From Vandiemenella viatica (taxonomy: Eukaryota > Arthropoda > Insecta > Orthoptera > Morabidae), in the NCBI GenBank assembly GCA_031002005.1, contig CM061921.1, positions 177,886,935-177,950,934 on the forward strand: DNA of 64,000 nucleotides, written 5' to 3'. The first letter of the stretch is position 1; the number at the start of each line of letters is the position of its first letter. Of this stretch, positions 36,901-43,220 are shown piece by piece. A program made the translations under genes and the position numbers. Below the pieces are notes generated by a model. It made no database searches and was not told the origin of the DNA. It saw only the letters and a list, made by a program, of their open reading frames with translations.

Positions 36901-39900
36901 ACAATATTTCGGCGACTTTATACTCCGTCGCCATCTTCAGGTGCAGTTGTAAACCTTGAAGTCTGCCTTGAGGGTGTTGTTTGAAAACTGGCATTTTAAC
37001 GACAGACGTTTTTATGTTGCCTAGCAGCATCTCAGACGTCATTAGACGCCCGCGGAACACAAAAAGCAGAGCGTTGGTGACGAGCAGCCTCAATAACAGG
37101 AATCATGCATCACTTATCTGGAACCCACAAACCCTGTTAACCAAATCAGACGCGAGGCGAATTTCAAATGCTTCTTTAATGACGCTGTCCCAGAAGCCTC
37201 TCGCATGTGTCAGCACCTTAGTCGCTTCGAAATCGAAACCATGTCCTTCTGCCAAACTATGTTCCGCCACTGCTGATTTGTTTTTTTTCCCCAGGCGAAC
37301 ATGTCGGGCGTGTTCCAAACAACGTAGTTGTACACACCGTATCGTCTGGCCGATGTATTTCGTTCCACATTCACACGGGATGCAATAAACTCCGGGTGTG
37401 CGAAGGGCAAGGTCATCTTTTGGAGAGCGCAAAATGTTTCTCAATTTTGGTGGTGGTAGGAAAATGGTGTTATTGCTATTTCTTGCCAGGACCCTTCAGA
37501 CCCTAGATGTTGTTGTGCCAAAGTACGGCAAGAAGGCTAATTTATCGTGTGGACCATTATCGTGGTTATTAGGCCTACGTATCATTTCCCGGAATGCCAA
37601 CTGTATCTGATGTTCATTGTACCCATTCTTTCTGAAGGTATCACGTAGATGTTTTAACTCATTAGGCAGGCTGTCTTTATCATGTATTTCCCGCGCACTG
37701 TGGAAAAGAGTAGTTAGTACTGTCTTGCGCTGTGCCGGATGATGATGACTGTGCGCGTTTAGGTACAGGTCCGTAATTAATCTGAGTGGTGATGAATTAG
37801 ACACTGCCACCTTTTCAGTTATATCTAAAGGGCTAAATTTTGCGCCAGTACCCAAGACCATTCCATACAGGGAAATTTTCACTGGCGTCCAGCTGGTCGT
37901 TCGTGGTTTGCATGTGAGGGCTGCTGAAGAGACAAGGCGAGAAACTAGCTGAATCTTAAGCAAGGCCAAACCGCCTCGGCCCAACACTACAGCTGCTGAG
38001 CGTAAAGCACTTTGGTCATTGCGTCAGAACCAAGATATTATCGTTCTACCAGCAAACAAGGGGAACGCTTCGGTGGTTCTTACGATGACAGATTATCAAC
38101 GGAAAGAAGAAGAACTTTTGGTGGACGCGTCTTACCGAAAAGTGTCGAAAGATCCAACCAATGCGGTAGCGAAGAAAACAACAGCTCTGCTGAAATGTTC
38201 GGGGCTACCAGAAGACACTATTAAACAGTTAAAACCCCGCGCAGCTGTTCCACCCAGACTTTATGAATTACCTAAAATCCATAAACAAGGAACACCATTA
38301 TGGCCAATAGTGTGTACTATTGGATCGGCTACGTATTATCTGACTCGATACTTGACCGGGCTATTATCACCAATTGTGGGAAAATGTGTTCACCATGTAA
38401 AAACTCGACGGAATTTATTAATATTGTTAAAGAACTTCACCTGCGCCAACGGGATTTGATTGTGAGATTCGATGTGGTTTCGCTCTTCACCAGGGTTCCT
38501 CTGGACGATACGCTGGCTCTACTACAACAGCATGTCAAGCCCAGGTTAGTTGAGCTGATCTGCCACACATTACAATCATCGTACTTCTTGTATGACGGGC
38601 ACTACTATGGACAGATCGAGGCAGTTGCAATGGGCAGTCCCCTGTCACCTGTTATAGCTAATTTCTTTATGGAAAATTTTGAGTAGAAAGCGTTGCAAAG
38701 TGCCCCCGTGAAGCCCAGTGCCTTCTTTCGGTACATGGATGACACATTTGTTGTTTTGCCCCATGGTAGAGACAACCTAGATATGTTTCTCCTTCACTTA
38801 AACAGTGTCAACAAAAACATCCAGTTCACGATGGAGGTTGAAAAGGAAGGCTGCCTGCCCTTTTTGGACATTCTTATTATAAAGAAAGCAGATGGAACTT
38901 TAGGACACTCGGTGTATAGAAAGCCAACGCATGTGGACCTGTACCTAAACGCGCACAGTCATCATCTTACGGTACAGCGCAAGACAGTACTAACTACTCT
39001 AGTCCACAGTGCGCGGGAAATACATGATAAAGACAGCCTGCCTAATGAGTTAAAACATCTACGTGATACCTTCAGAAAGAATGGGTACAATGAACATCAG
39101 ATACAGTTGGCATTCCGGGAAATGAAACGCAGGCCTAATAACCACGATAATGGTCCACACGATAAATTAGCCTTCTTGCCGTACTCTGGCGCAACAACAT
39201 CTAGGATCGGAAGGGTCCTGGCAAGAAATAGCAATAACACCATTTTCCTACCACCACCAAAATTGAGAAACATTTTGCGCTCTCCAAAAGATGACCTTGC
39301 CCTTCGCACACCCGGAGTTTATTGCATCCCGTGTGAATGTGGAACGAAATACATCGGCCAGACGATACGGTGTGTACAACTACGTTGTTTGGAACACGCC
39401 CGACATGTTCGCCTGGGGCAAAAAGACAAATCAGCAGTGGCGGAACATAGTTTGGCAGAAGGACATGGTTTCGATTTCGAAGCGACTAAGGTGCTGACAC
39501 ATGCGAGAGGCTTCTGGGACAGCGTCATTAAAGAAGCATTTGAAATTCGCCTCGCGTCTGATTTGGTTAACAGGGTTTGTGGGTTCCAGATAAGTGATGC
39601 ATGATTCCTGTTATTGAGGCTGCTCGTCACCAACGCTCTGCTTTTTGTGTTCCGCGGGCGTCTAATGACGTCTGAGATGCTGCTAGGCAACATAAAAACG
39701 TCTGTCGTTAAAATGCCAGTTTTCAAACAACACCCTCAAGGCAGACTTCAAGGTTTACAACTGCACCTGAAGATGGCGACGGAGTATAAAGTCACCGAAA
39801 TATTGTGCATCAATAATAATATTACTCGGTTTGTTTCCCGAGAAACGTTTATAAATAAACAACGCCGAGAAAAATTGCATTCATTTATAATAATTCTTTT

Positions 39901-42682
39901 TCCTTAACTATACACTTCCTTTGGTCGTTATAATCATCTTTAACTTTTAATCCATGTTAGGGGAAAGCGATATTGTCACTTTAACAGCGAATCGGTTTGC
40001 TAACTTACTGTGAAGAGTAGCCTACTGAACGGCAACACCCACAAACACTGTTCCGATTCCTTTGGTTCGAAGTATGTGCAAAGAACCTACAAATTTATAA
40101 GCCAAGTAATTTTCAAAGTCTCCTGCCACTTCAACTGACCAGTAGTTGAAAGTATTGGGGGCAATGAGGCTGAGTGGAACAGGGTCGAATACGTACCAGA
40201 CGAAAACTCTAAACTGCTGACAAAAAATCAAAGGACATAAAACAATGAATTTACATTTAATGACAATAAAGATATGCAACCATTACATGTGTACAGTTAT
40301 TACTATTATCTTGTTTAGCTTATAGTCATTAGAGGCGGCCAGTTCGGGGTTTGAATGTCAGGCCCCAGTGTTACTGGTCATCCACCGGAATAGGAGCGTT
40401 GTGTTGTTATTTTACTAATCGAATATTCTTAACAATTAATTTCATTTGATTATACAGTCAGTATATTGTATTTCATGTATTGCAGGTTAGAACATGTGAA
40501 TCAAATTTCATGTCATTCAGTCACTGTACTAAGAAGGAATAAGGTATAGTATTTGTAAACTGCCAACCGAAAACATAGACACCAAGTTTCATACACATCA
40601 CCTCAGCTGTTTCCTAAACACACCTATACTATTTACAGAGTTAGACTAATCAGAAACACGTGTAATAAGTTTCATCAGAAACACACGAGCCGTTTCCCCA
40701 ACATAAAAAAGCGTTTTAGAAAGTTCGAAGAACATCAATACACACTTTGGGTGTAGTTAACATCCTGAAATCTTGAGCTTTTAGCTTGAAAGGTTGAAAC
40801 GTTAGTCTCAAACTGTCCATTTGTTATATATATTCAAGACACTACCACCCCATCCAGATTTACTATAACAGTATTTTTAGTCGGCCAATTAGAAACATCT
40901 GTACAAATCGTTTCCACCGCTCTAAAGTTATGCTGAAACAAACACACACACTTTACAGATTCGCAAGAATCACTGGGTGATTAGTATTATTGAAATGTGA
41001 GCTTCAGTGTAGCTAATTTGATGCAGTCTGTCGAAATACAGTAAAGGGCGAAAAGATCTTCGCCATGTCAACGAATGCCAAATCATGAAAGGCTATTGAA
41101 ATTTTCCAAGTAAGTACTCAGAGTGTCAGTCGTCGGTGAACGAGTCCACTGTAGCGAAATTCTAAATTATGTAGATACTTTTCACAGGTAACGCTCGGTT
41201 TTGGCATTCACAGGAACGGGTGTTAGGATTCCTGTCCGGCTGACCAGGTTTTGTTTTCCATGTTTTCCCGAACTCACTCCAAGTAACTGCCGGGATGATT
41301 CCCTCATAAGGTTGTGCGGAAATCCTTCCCGATCCTTGTCCCACTCATTTCCTCCCTCTAATGAATTCGATGAGCCGTAAAGCCCGAATGAAAGATACTT
41401 GTACCACCGCTTCGGTTAATCGACTGATGAAATCTAGATTAAAAATCCTATAACAATGGGCGTACTGACAAAAAATGTTGACACTAACTTATTAGTTTGC
41501 TGATGCACCCAAAGAATAGAGGCTTACGATCTGTAAAAATTACCAAGAAGCAGATATCAAACATACGTTTTTTAAAAAAAAATTGTGTTCTTCGTTATAG
41601 AGCATTCAGTCAACTATTGTTTTTCTCAACAGTATTAAGCTTTTCCGGTGTTATTAATATTCACAAGTGAAAGGACAGCACTCAGCTAAAACCCGCCGAG
41701 CCCTGCTGTAGATCCCTGCACCGTGAAGCCGGCTTGCTTGCTCCGCGCTACCGGGCAAGGTGAACTACACATTACAGATAGAAAAAACTACGCTCCATTT
41801 CTGATGACAAATAGAAACATATTCAAAGACAATGAAGGTAACCACTGCTTCTTGTTTCCAGATAAACGAAGTAAAAAGAATTATCAGTGTTCTTCAGCCA
41901 CAGAAAGTCGAATTGGAAGGTCGTAGTAATTACGTTTACAGATCATTGTTTAATTTACACTTCTCTTTATTCATAAATATTTATCATTGCTAAATTGCTT
42001 TTAAGCGTTTTTAATTCGCTTTAAATCGTTAATTTAGGCTCTTAATTTATATAGTGCTACATGTAGTAACCTGTTATCTTATAATCAAGTATTGCACTCT
42101 CAGATGTAAATGACTTACCTTTTTCGCGCCAATGTTTATCGCTTTTTTTCTGGCTTCTTCGAAATCCTCGTCCTGCCCTACATTTGCCTGTGTAAAAGAG
42201 AAACAAAAATTATAGACAGCTTTAATTCTCTTTATTTGTATACGTCTATAATAACAAACTGTCTGCAAACAGACTGCTTGTAGTTTCATTCTGTGACCTG
42301 AAAATTGGTATGTGTTATTAGATATTCAATATTTTGTGCTGAAAGTAACATCTTAGAGAAACCAATGAGTCTTTTGTTATATTTCTTGATTGTGCTACTA
42401 TCCAATAAAATTGCTTTCGATATACTGTGTTTCCAGGTCATTTATAAATTTTACTTTACTGTTATGATACTGCTATGGAAGTATTCCATGATAGTTTAAA
42501 TTTAATTCTTGCACTGCATGAGATATCTTAATAGACAGAACTTAAAGGCTTGTGTTTATGTTTTAACTTACCATGTAGGCAACGACAATGTAACCTTTCT
42601 CAATGAGCCACCGCAAAATGCAGGACGTATCAAGCCCGCCACTGTACGCTAACACGACAGTTTCTTTCACCTGTTTTGACAT
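9686..42682 (-). CDS. ASS1: Argininosuccinate synthase gene span (coding exons 1-3 only; 3' part outside window)
   Basis: The enzyme joins citrulline and aspartate using ATP to make argininosuccinate in the cytosol. Three minus-strand exons translate to 142 contiguous residues that follow the family from its N-terminus: exon 1 (37 codons), exon 2 (23 codons) and exon 3 (82 codons), all phase 0. Both family signatures are present: AYSGGLDTS in exon 1 and [12 protein letters not shown] in exon 3. Intron 1 is 384 bp. Intron 2 runs from 9932 to 42118 and holds Penelope, Polinton, LINE, hAT, Tc1 and SINE insertions. The family is about 410 residues long, so roughly two thirds of the protein must be encoded beyond position 1. 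I looked for the next conserved exon on the minus strand of 1-9685 and did not find it. Confidence 0.9.
9932..10669. other. Start of the long ASS intron, no recognised element
   Basis: Immediately upstream of exon 3's acceptor. AT-rich, without recognisable repeats or open frames of note. Confidence 0.5.
11045..11279 (-). mobile_element. tRNA-derived SINE (family 2), complete
   Basis: Read on the minus strand, it begins with a tRNA-like head: GCAGCGTAGGGGTAGCGTGC (box A region), then CCAGTTCGAGTCCGGC (box B). It ends in a long A-rich tail, seen as a T-run at 11045-11064. It is flanked by the 10-bp duplication TAAAGGAGAG at 11035-11044 and 11280-11289. It lacks the CATCC...GGGATG core found in the other SINE copies, so it is a different family. 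It is 235 bp long. Confidence 0.8.
11318..12502 (+). mobile_element. Tc1/mariner-superfamily transposon, complete ends, TA target site
   Basis: Inverted ends CACTGATCAACCAGAACATT (11318) and, reversed, CACTCGTCACTCAGAACATT (12502) continue into ATGACYACCTACCTA, giving TIRs of about 36 bp. TA dinucleotides flank both sides. The element is 1185 bp. The paralogous LINE copy at 7172-7180 preserves the uninserted site (TTAATATAG). It encodes the broken transposase described separately. Confidence 0.88.
11440..12345 (+). pseudogene. Tc1-like transposase (DD36E spacing), frameshifted
   Basis: The N-terminus (from 11458) reads [20 protein letters not shown], then the helix-turn-helix [19 protein letters not shown] and the GRPPLI hook. 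The frame then breaks near 11760-11850. The catalytic C-terminal part (about 12124-12345) has [11 protein letters not shown] (second aspartate) and [12 protein letters not shown] (glutamate). There are 36 residues between that D and E by direct count. At least two frameshifts make it non-autonomous. The terminal repeats around it are intact. Confidence 0.8.
12531..13023. other. AT-rich intron sequence, nothing recognised
   Basis: Contains only short open frames without motifs. It lies between relic 2 of the RTE-like LINE and a SINE fragment. Confidence 0.5.
13030..13200 (+). mobile_element. Core-SINE fragment without tRNA head
   Basis: Contains CATCCAGATTTTGGTTTTCC, then GGGGATGGTTCCTTCAAA, and the tail AATGATCACGACGTCGAAGA followed by GACGTAAAGCCAC and an A-rich end. 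This is the body of the SINE seen whole at 61941-62182, with divergence of perhaps a fifth. The tRNA-like head is absent. Confidence 0.65.
13405..13535 (-). mobile_element. Core-SINE fragment, diverged
   Basis: The minus-strand reading gives the head CCGAGCATGGTGGGTGAGTG, then the core (CATCTAGATTTCGGTTTTC) and AATTCATTCAAATCCC. The middle is partly lost. It matches the same SINE family as 18548-18788. Confidence 0.5.
13980..14400 (-). pseudogene. Tc1-like transposase fragment
   Basis: The minus-strand reading gives [20 protein letters not shown] (across frames), then VRRHIV...[18 protein letters not shown], and at the end a degenerate remnant of the W...VVFSDESRF block. This is the central part of a common insect Tc1-like transposase, between the HTH and the first catalytic aspartate. 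Frameshifts are frequent. No terminal repeats were found. Confidence 0.55.
14825..14915 (-). repeat. SINE-like core inside the LINE 3' UTR
   Basis: The minus-strand text CATCCTGATCTGGGTTTTCC continues through CATGGTT and on to GGGGATGGTTCCT. It corresponds base for base to the body of the tRNA-headed SINEs in this window (for example 62013-62102). It lies between the ORF2 stop and the GCACCCTC tail motif. Confidence 0.75.
14994..17838 (-). pseudogene. LINE ORF2: AP-endonuclease and reverse transcriptase
   Basis: The endonuclease has all key blocks: [20 protein letters not shown] and ISDHKAIV. It is followed by a linker and then the RT with [39 protein letters not shown] and LFADDAIIY (catalytic FADD). 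The C-terminus is [16 protein letters not shown]. Only two lesions were seen: a TAG near 16603 where relatives have tryptophan (KKFWSYVK), and a small deletion near 16065 that removes the GFRKGR residues. There is no RNase H. Such good preservation suggests a fairly recent insertion. Confidence 0.85.
18548..18788 (-). mobile_element. tRNA-derived core-SINE, complete, with 9-bp TSD
   Basis: On the minus strand the head is CCGAGCGTGGCGGTGTAACG (box A), later GGTTCGAATCCCCG (a good box B). Then comes the core CATCCAGATTTGGGTTTTCC...GGGATGCTTCCTT and the tail TAAAGACCTCGCTGTTGAGA followed by GACGTAAAGCAGT and A-rich DNA. CTTTATAAT flanks it at 18539-18547 and 18789-18797. It inserted into the coding region of the hAT transposase. 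Confidence 0.88.
18827..19004 (+). other. Putative spliceosomal intron in the hAT transposase gene
   Basis: Donor TTAG|gtaggt and acceptor atttttcag|GTAC bracket a very AT-rich 178-base segment. Joining the flanks gives [15 protein letters not shown], in frame and in keeping with other hAT transposases. Without removal, stops occur. Confidence 0.6.
19369..22537 (+). mobile_element. Jockey-superfamily LINE with 11-bp target duplication
   Basis: A 3169-bp insertion flanked on each side by ATTCCGAAGGT (19358-19368 and 22538-22548). It codes for an endonuclease and reverse transcriptase. It ends without long poly-A, in AATTTAATCTTAAATTG...TAAATAA. No separate ORF1 was seen, so it is probably 5' truncated or a one-ORF type. 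It lies within the hAT transposase gene, and removing it rejoins FIPKV to [14 protein letters not shown]. Confidence 0.88.
19500..22482 (+). pseudogene. LINE endonuclease-reverse transcriptase, several frameshifts
   Basis: The endonuclease shows [28 protein letters not shown] and a QHRPVLIEV block. The RT shows [50 protein letters not shown] and [10 protein letters not shown] (catalytic YADD). The C-terminus has a cysteine-rich motif, [19 protein letters not shown], then [11 protein letters not shown]. There is no RNase H domain. About five frame changes or stops break it (for example near 20254, 20968, 21540 and 22136). Its clade within the jockey/CR1 assemblage is unsure. Confidence 0.8.
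23087..24599. other. AT-rich sequence, nothing recognised
   Basis: Downstream of the hAT 3' end. Only short open frames without motifs. Its right part may be the 3' flank of the Polinton relic that begins at about 24600. Confidence 0.5.
24600..25920 (-). pseudogene. Polinton capsid-like protein relic (copy A)
   Basis: The minus strand at about 25910-25690 reads [13 protein letters not shown], with [14 protein letters not shown] in another frame. At about 24690-24600 it has LTVIDCSRQNES (across a stop). Both blocks correspond to 48680-49440, where the same protein is better preserved. Nucleotide similarity between the copies is visible, for example at 24612-24690 against 48898-48972. Recognition of the protein family is from memory, and capsid identity is less certain than Polinton origin. 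Confidence 0.45.
26000..27064. other. Sequence between two Polinton gene relics, unassigned
   Basis: Contains a plus-strand open frame at 26030-26368 (112 codons) and repeated short words (GTTCAATTCTGTCCCGCAG-like and CAACTCTGTCTACG-like) without recognised domains. The N-terminal part of the capsid-like gene should lie here but could not be read. Confidence 0.35.
27065..29235 (-). pseudogene. Polinton DNA polymerase B relic
   Basis: Pieces occur in correct order on the minus strand. Near 29200-29050 there is an N-terminal block ([16 protein letters not shown]). Near 28920 there is [12 protein letters not shown] followed by APFVVY (exonuclease start). At about 28390 come [18 protein letters not shown] and then [12 protein letters not shown]. 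At about 28050 is [19 protein letters not shown] and then [11 protein letters not shown], and near 27880 [13 protein letters not shown] with RYAKENN. At the end (27290-27065) are [12 protein letters not shown] and [11 protein letters not shown], where relatives have the catalytic YTDTDS. Nearly every block is in a different frame, so it is long dead. Confidence 0.75.
29450..31730. other. AT-rich intron sequence, nothing recognised
   Basis: Open frames (29700-29960 plus, 30144-30409 minus, 30519-30710 plus) show no domains. A moderately GC-rich stretch at 30170-30410 has no identifiable origin. It may include the 5' part of Polinton relic A. Confidence 0.4.
31731..31969 (-). mobile_element. 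tRNA-derived core-SINE
   Basis: The minus-strand head is CCGAGCGTGGTGGGTGAGCA, with box B as GGTTCGAATCCCCG. The core is ATGTGTGTTTTCCATGGTTT, reading on to CGCGATGGTTCCTT. The tail is TAATGACTCGACGAAGCGTC. It ends in an A-rich run (T-run at 31731-31738). No clear target duplication was found. It is the same family as 18548-18788. Confidence 0.8.
31970..33249. other. Unassigned intron sequence
   Basis: No gene or repeat recognised. GC-richer blocks at 32160-32440 and 32960-33110 have no long frames or known motifs. Confidence 0.4.
33250..34617 (-). mobile_element. LINE reverse transcriptase relic, interrupted by a SINE
   Basis: The minus strand carries [47 protein letters not shown] (catalytic FADD), then [13 protein letters not shown] and [20 protein letters not shown]. 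After the SINE come [17 protein letters not shown] and [13 protein letters not shown]. It is a CR1/jockey-type RT with many lesions. Its 5' end (about 34617) abuts another LINE fragment in the same orientation, joined within a GGGAAGG word. Confidence 0.7.
33525..33767 (-). mobile_element. tRNA-derived core-SINE, complete
   Basis: Very similar to the copy at 18548-18788: the same head (box B GGTTCGAATCCCCG), core and tail. It begins with an 18-base T-run (its poly-A). TTTTCATTCTT (33514-33524) and TTTACATTCTT (33768-33778) flank it, an 11-bp duplication with one change. It inserted into the LINE relic. Confidence 0.88.
34618..34930 (-). mobile_element. CR1/L2-type LINE fragment, RT C-terminal part
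   Basis: The minus-strand reading gives [20 protein letters not shown], then [11 protein letters not shown] and [20 protein letters not shown]. It aligns with the LINE at 53558-55965 (DDCLEIQRDLDVIS...LNCKKCKAM...VDSLKYLGVTV). It is cut at 34618 by the next LINE. Confidence 0.65.
34931..36888. other. AT-rich intron sequence, nothing recognised
   Basis: No long frames or repeat families were found. This is the left flank of the Penelope-like element. Confidence 0.5.
36889..37772 (-). repeat. Left inverted arm of the Penelope-like element
   Basis: Reverse complement of 38935-39818, with the same length of 884 bases. Its minus strand encodes the connector and complete GIY-YIG domain (37103-37444), in frame through [13 protein letters not shown] and [14 protein letters not shown]. 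Small differences (for example GKKNKS for GQKDKS) show that it has diverged slightly from the right arm. Confidence 0.9.
36907..36940 (-). ncRNA. Hammerhead ribozyme-like core, left arm
   Basis: The minus strand reads CTGAAGA, then GGCGAC-loop-GTCGCC (a perfect six-pair stem II), then GAAA. This is the consensus hammerhead core CUGANGA...GAAA. Downstream, TATTG and CAATA can form a short stem III around TGCAT. The cleavage triplet and stem I could not be fixed. Hammerheads are known in Penelope-like elements. Function here is inferred. Confidence 0.45.
37773..39604 (+). pseudogene. Penelope reverse transcriptase with GIY-YIG endonuclease (one frameshift, one stop)
   Basis: The frame opens at the junction ([10 protein letters not shown]) and proceeds through [35 protein letters not shown], then [37 protein letters not shown] and [11 protein letters not shown] (catalytic YMDD). 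The endonuclease domain has [20 protein letters not shown], then CLEHARHVR and [17 protein letters not shown]. Lesions are one frameshift near 38390 and one TAG at 38684-38686. The N-terminus is truncated by the inverted arm. It is otherwise well preserved and probably recent. Confidence 0.88.
38935..39818 (+). repeat. Right inverted arm of the Penelope-like element
   Basis: Starts at GGACCTGTACCTAAACG and ends at GCATCAATAATA, mirroring the left arm. It includes the C-terminal part of the RT, the GIY-YIG domain and the 3' UTR with the hammerhead-like core. Confidence 0.9.
39767..39800 (+). ncRNA. Hammerhead ribozyme-like core, right arm (one stem mismatch)
   Basis: Same motif as in the left arm: CTGAAGA, GGCGAC, loop, GTCACC, GAAA. 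The G-to-A change in the second stem strand breaks one pair of stem II, so this copy should fold less well than the left one. Confidence 0.4.
39819..41199. other. AT-rich intron sequence, nothing recognised
   Basis: No long frames, repeats or RNA motifs were identified. A short SINE-like word (GTTCGGGGTTTGAATGTCAG at about 40343) is too little to assign. Confidence 0.45.
41200..41392 (+). mobile_element. Diverged core-SINE
   Basis: Shows GTCCGGCTGACCAGGTTTTG, then TTTTCCATGTTTTCCCGAAC, CTGCCGGGATGATTCC and CCTCTAATGAATTCGATGAG followed by CCGTAAAGCC. The order matches the core and tail of the SINE family, with considerable divergence. The tRNA-like head is poorly preserved. Confidence 0.6.
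41393..42118. other. End of ASS intron 2, next to exon 2
   Basis: AT-rich, apart from a GC-richer block at 41690-41760. No gene recognised. Confidence 0.5.
42119..42187 (-). CDS. ASS1: Argininosuccinate synthase, coding exon 2
   Basis: A 23-codon exon reading [16 protein letters not shown] and on to ...GAKK. It matches the strongly conserved segment that follows the ATP loop (human [16 protein letters not shown]). The acceptor is a pyrimidine-rich TTTTACACAG and the donor is AAG|gtaagt. Length and phase 0 fit the exons on either side exactly, so no residue is missing at either junction. The next exon in the same gene is 32 kb away at 9931. Confidence 0.92.
42572..42682 (-). CDS. ASS1: Argininosuccinate synthase, coding exon 1
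   Basis: This exon encodes the start of the protein. The ATG is at 42682-42680 and reads [20 protein letters not shown], then continues to ...VVAYM. The SGGLDTS stretch is the PP-loop that binds ATP in the N-type ATP pyrophosphatase fold. The exon ends at a perfect donor (ATG|gtaagt). The start is chosen because no family sequence extends far upstream and the first residues fit known N-termini. Just before the ATG, the minus strand reads TTGTTTTTCAG|ACG, a good splice acceptor, so the 5' UTR may contain a further intron. The exon is exactly 37 codons and phase 0. Confidence 0.92.
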
Positions 42683-42830
42683 CGTCTGAAAAACAAGAGA
42701 ACGCACAGCATAGGGATTACATCATATTTGGTGTCTAAAAACAAGCTTATTTCCACTTGCTCGTAGGCTAATAGCCTGTCGACTCAGTGGCTGCGCGGGC
42801 GGCGGAGGCGACGAACACGTAAATGAAGTG
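42683..42830 (-). promoter_or_regulatory. Candidate 5' UTR and promoter region of ASS
   Basis: Directly upstream of the start codon the sequence is AT-rich except for a sharp CpG-dense island at about 42777-42815 (GCGCGGGCGGCGGAGGCGAC), with roughly eight CpGs in 50 bases. This is unusual for this window and fits a first exon or promoter. A splice acceptor-like TTTTTCAG lies three bases before the ATG. I see no convincing TATA box. Position and composition are the only support. Confidence 0.3.
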
Positions 42831-43220
42831 TCAACAAAAGATACCCGGGACTTAGAACCGCAAATCACGGAAAAATTCCAGACATATTGGCATATGGCTA
42901 CTCTTAAAGTGAGGGTTTTGGTACAGACATCAGAGATCACATGTGAACGCTAAACATTTCAGCTTGAAAAACCTCTACAATTTGGAGAAAGCTGCGACGT
43001 AGAACAAAGTACTAAATACCCAAACAGTGCAGGTAGCACCGTATAACATTTCCCAATAACCCGTCAAATAAAAATTACAATTCTTATGTATAGGGACACA
43101 AAATACAATAAAAAGCATTAAACATAATTATCATTGTATTGTGCCTAAATCTAGATACAGCGCACTATAGTATTTTATTTGTTAATCCCACTCTATTTGA
43201 AAGAATATTTATAATTATAT
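42831..43220. other. Upstream flank of ASS, nothing recognised
   Basis: AT-rich DNA between the CpG-dense block and the RTE-like LINE. Upstream promoter elements may be here but none is clear. Confidence 0.4.

Larger units (their letters stand above)
36889..39818 (+). mobile_element. Penelope-like element with 884-bp inverted arms
   Basis: The plus-strand copy (37773-39818) encodes reverse transcriptase and GIY-YIG endonuclease. In front of it lies an inverted copy of its last 884 bases (36889-37772). The arms are equal in length, with only scattered substitutions. Such partial inverted or tandem arrangements are known for Penelope elements. Each arm's outer end carries a hammerhead-like motif. 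No target duplication was identified. It lies in the long intron of ASS. Confidence 0.9.

Noticed and set aside
37103..37444. Separate host GIY-YIG endonuclease gene
   Set aside because: It is the inverted arm copy of the Penelope element's own C-terminal domain.
42722..42940. Minus-strand open frame upstream of ASS exon 1
   Set aside because: No resemblance to ASS or to any protein I know. It crosses the CpG-dense block and is better explained as 5' UTR or promoter.
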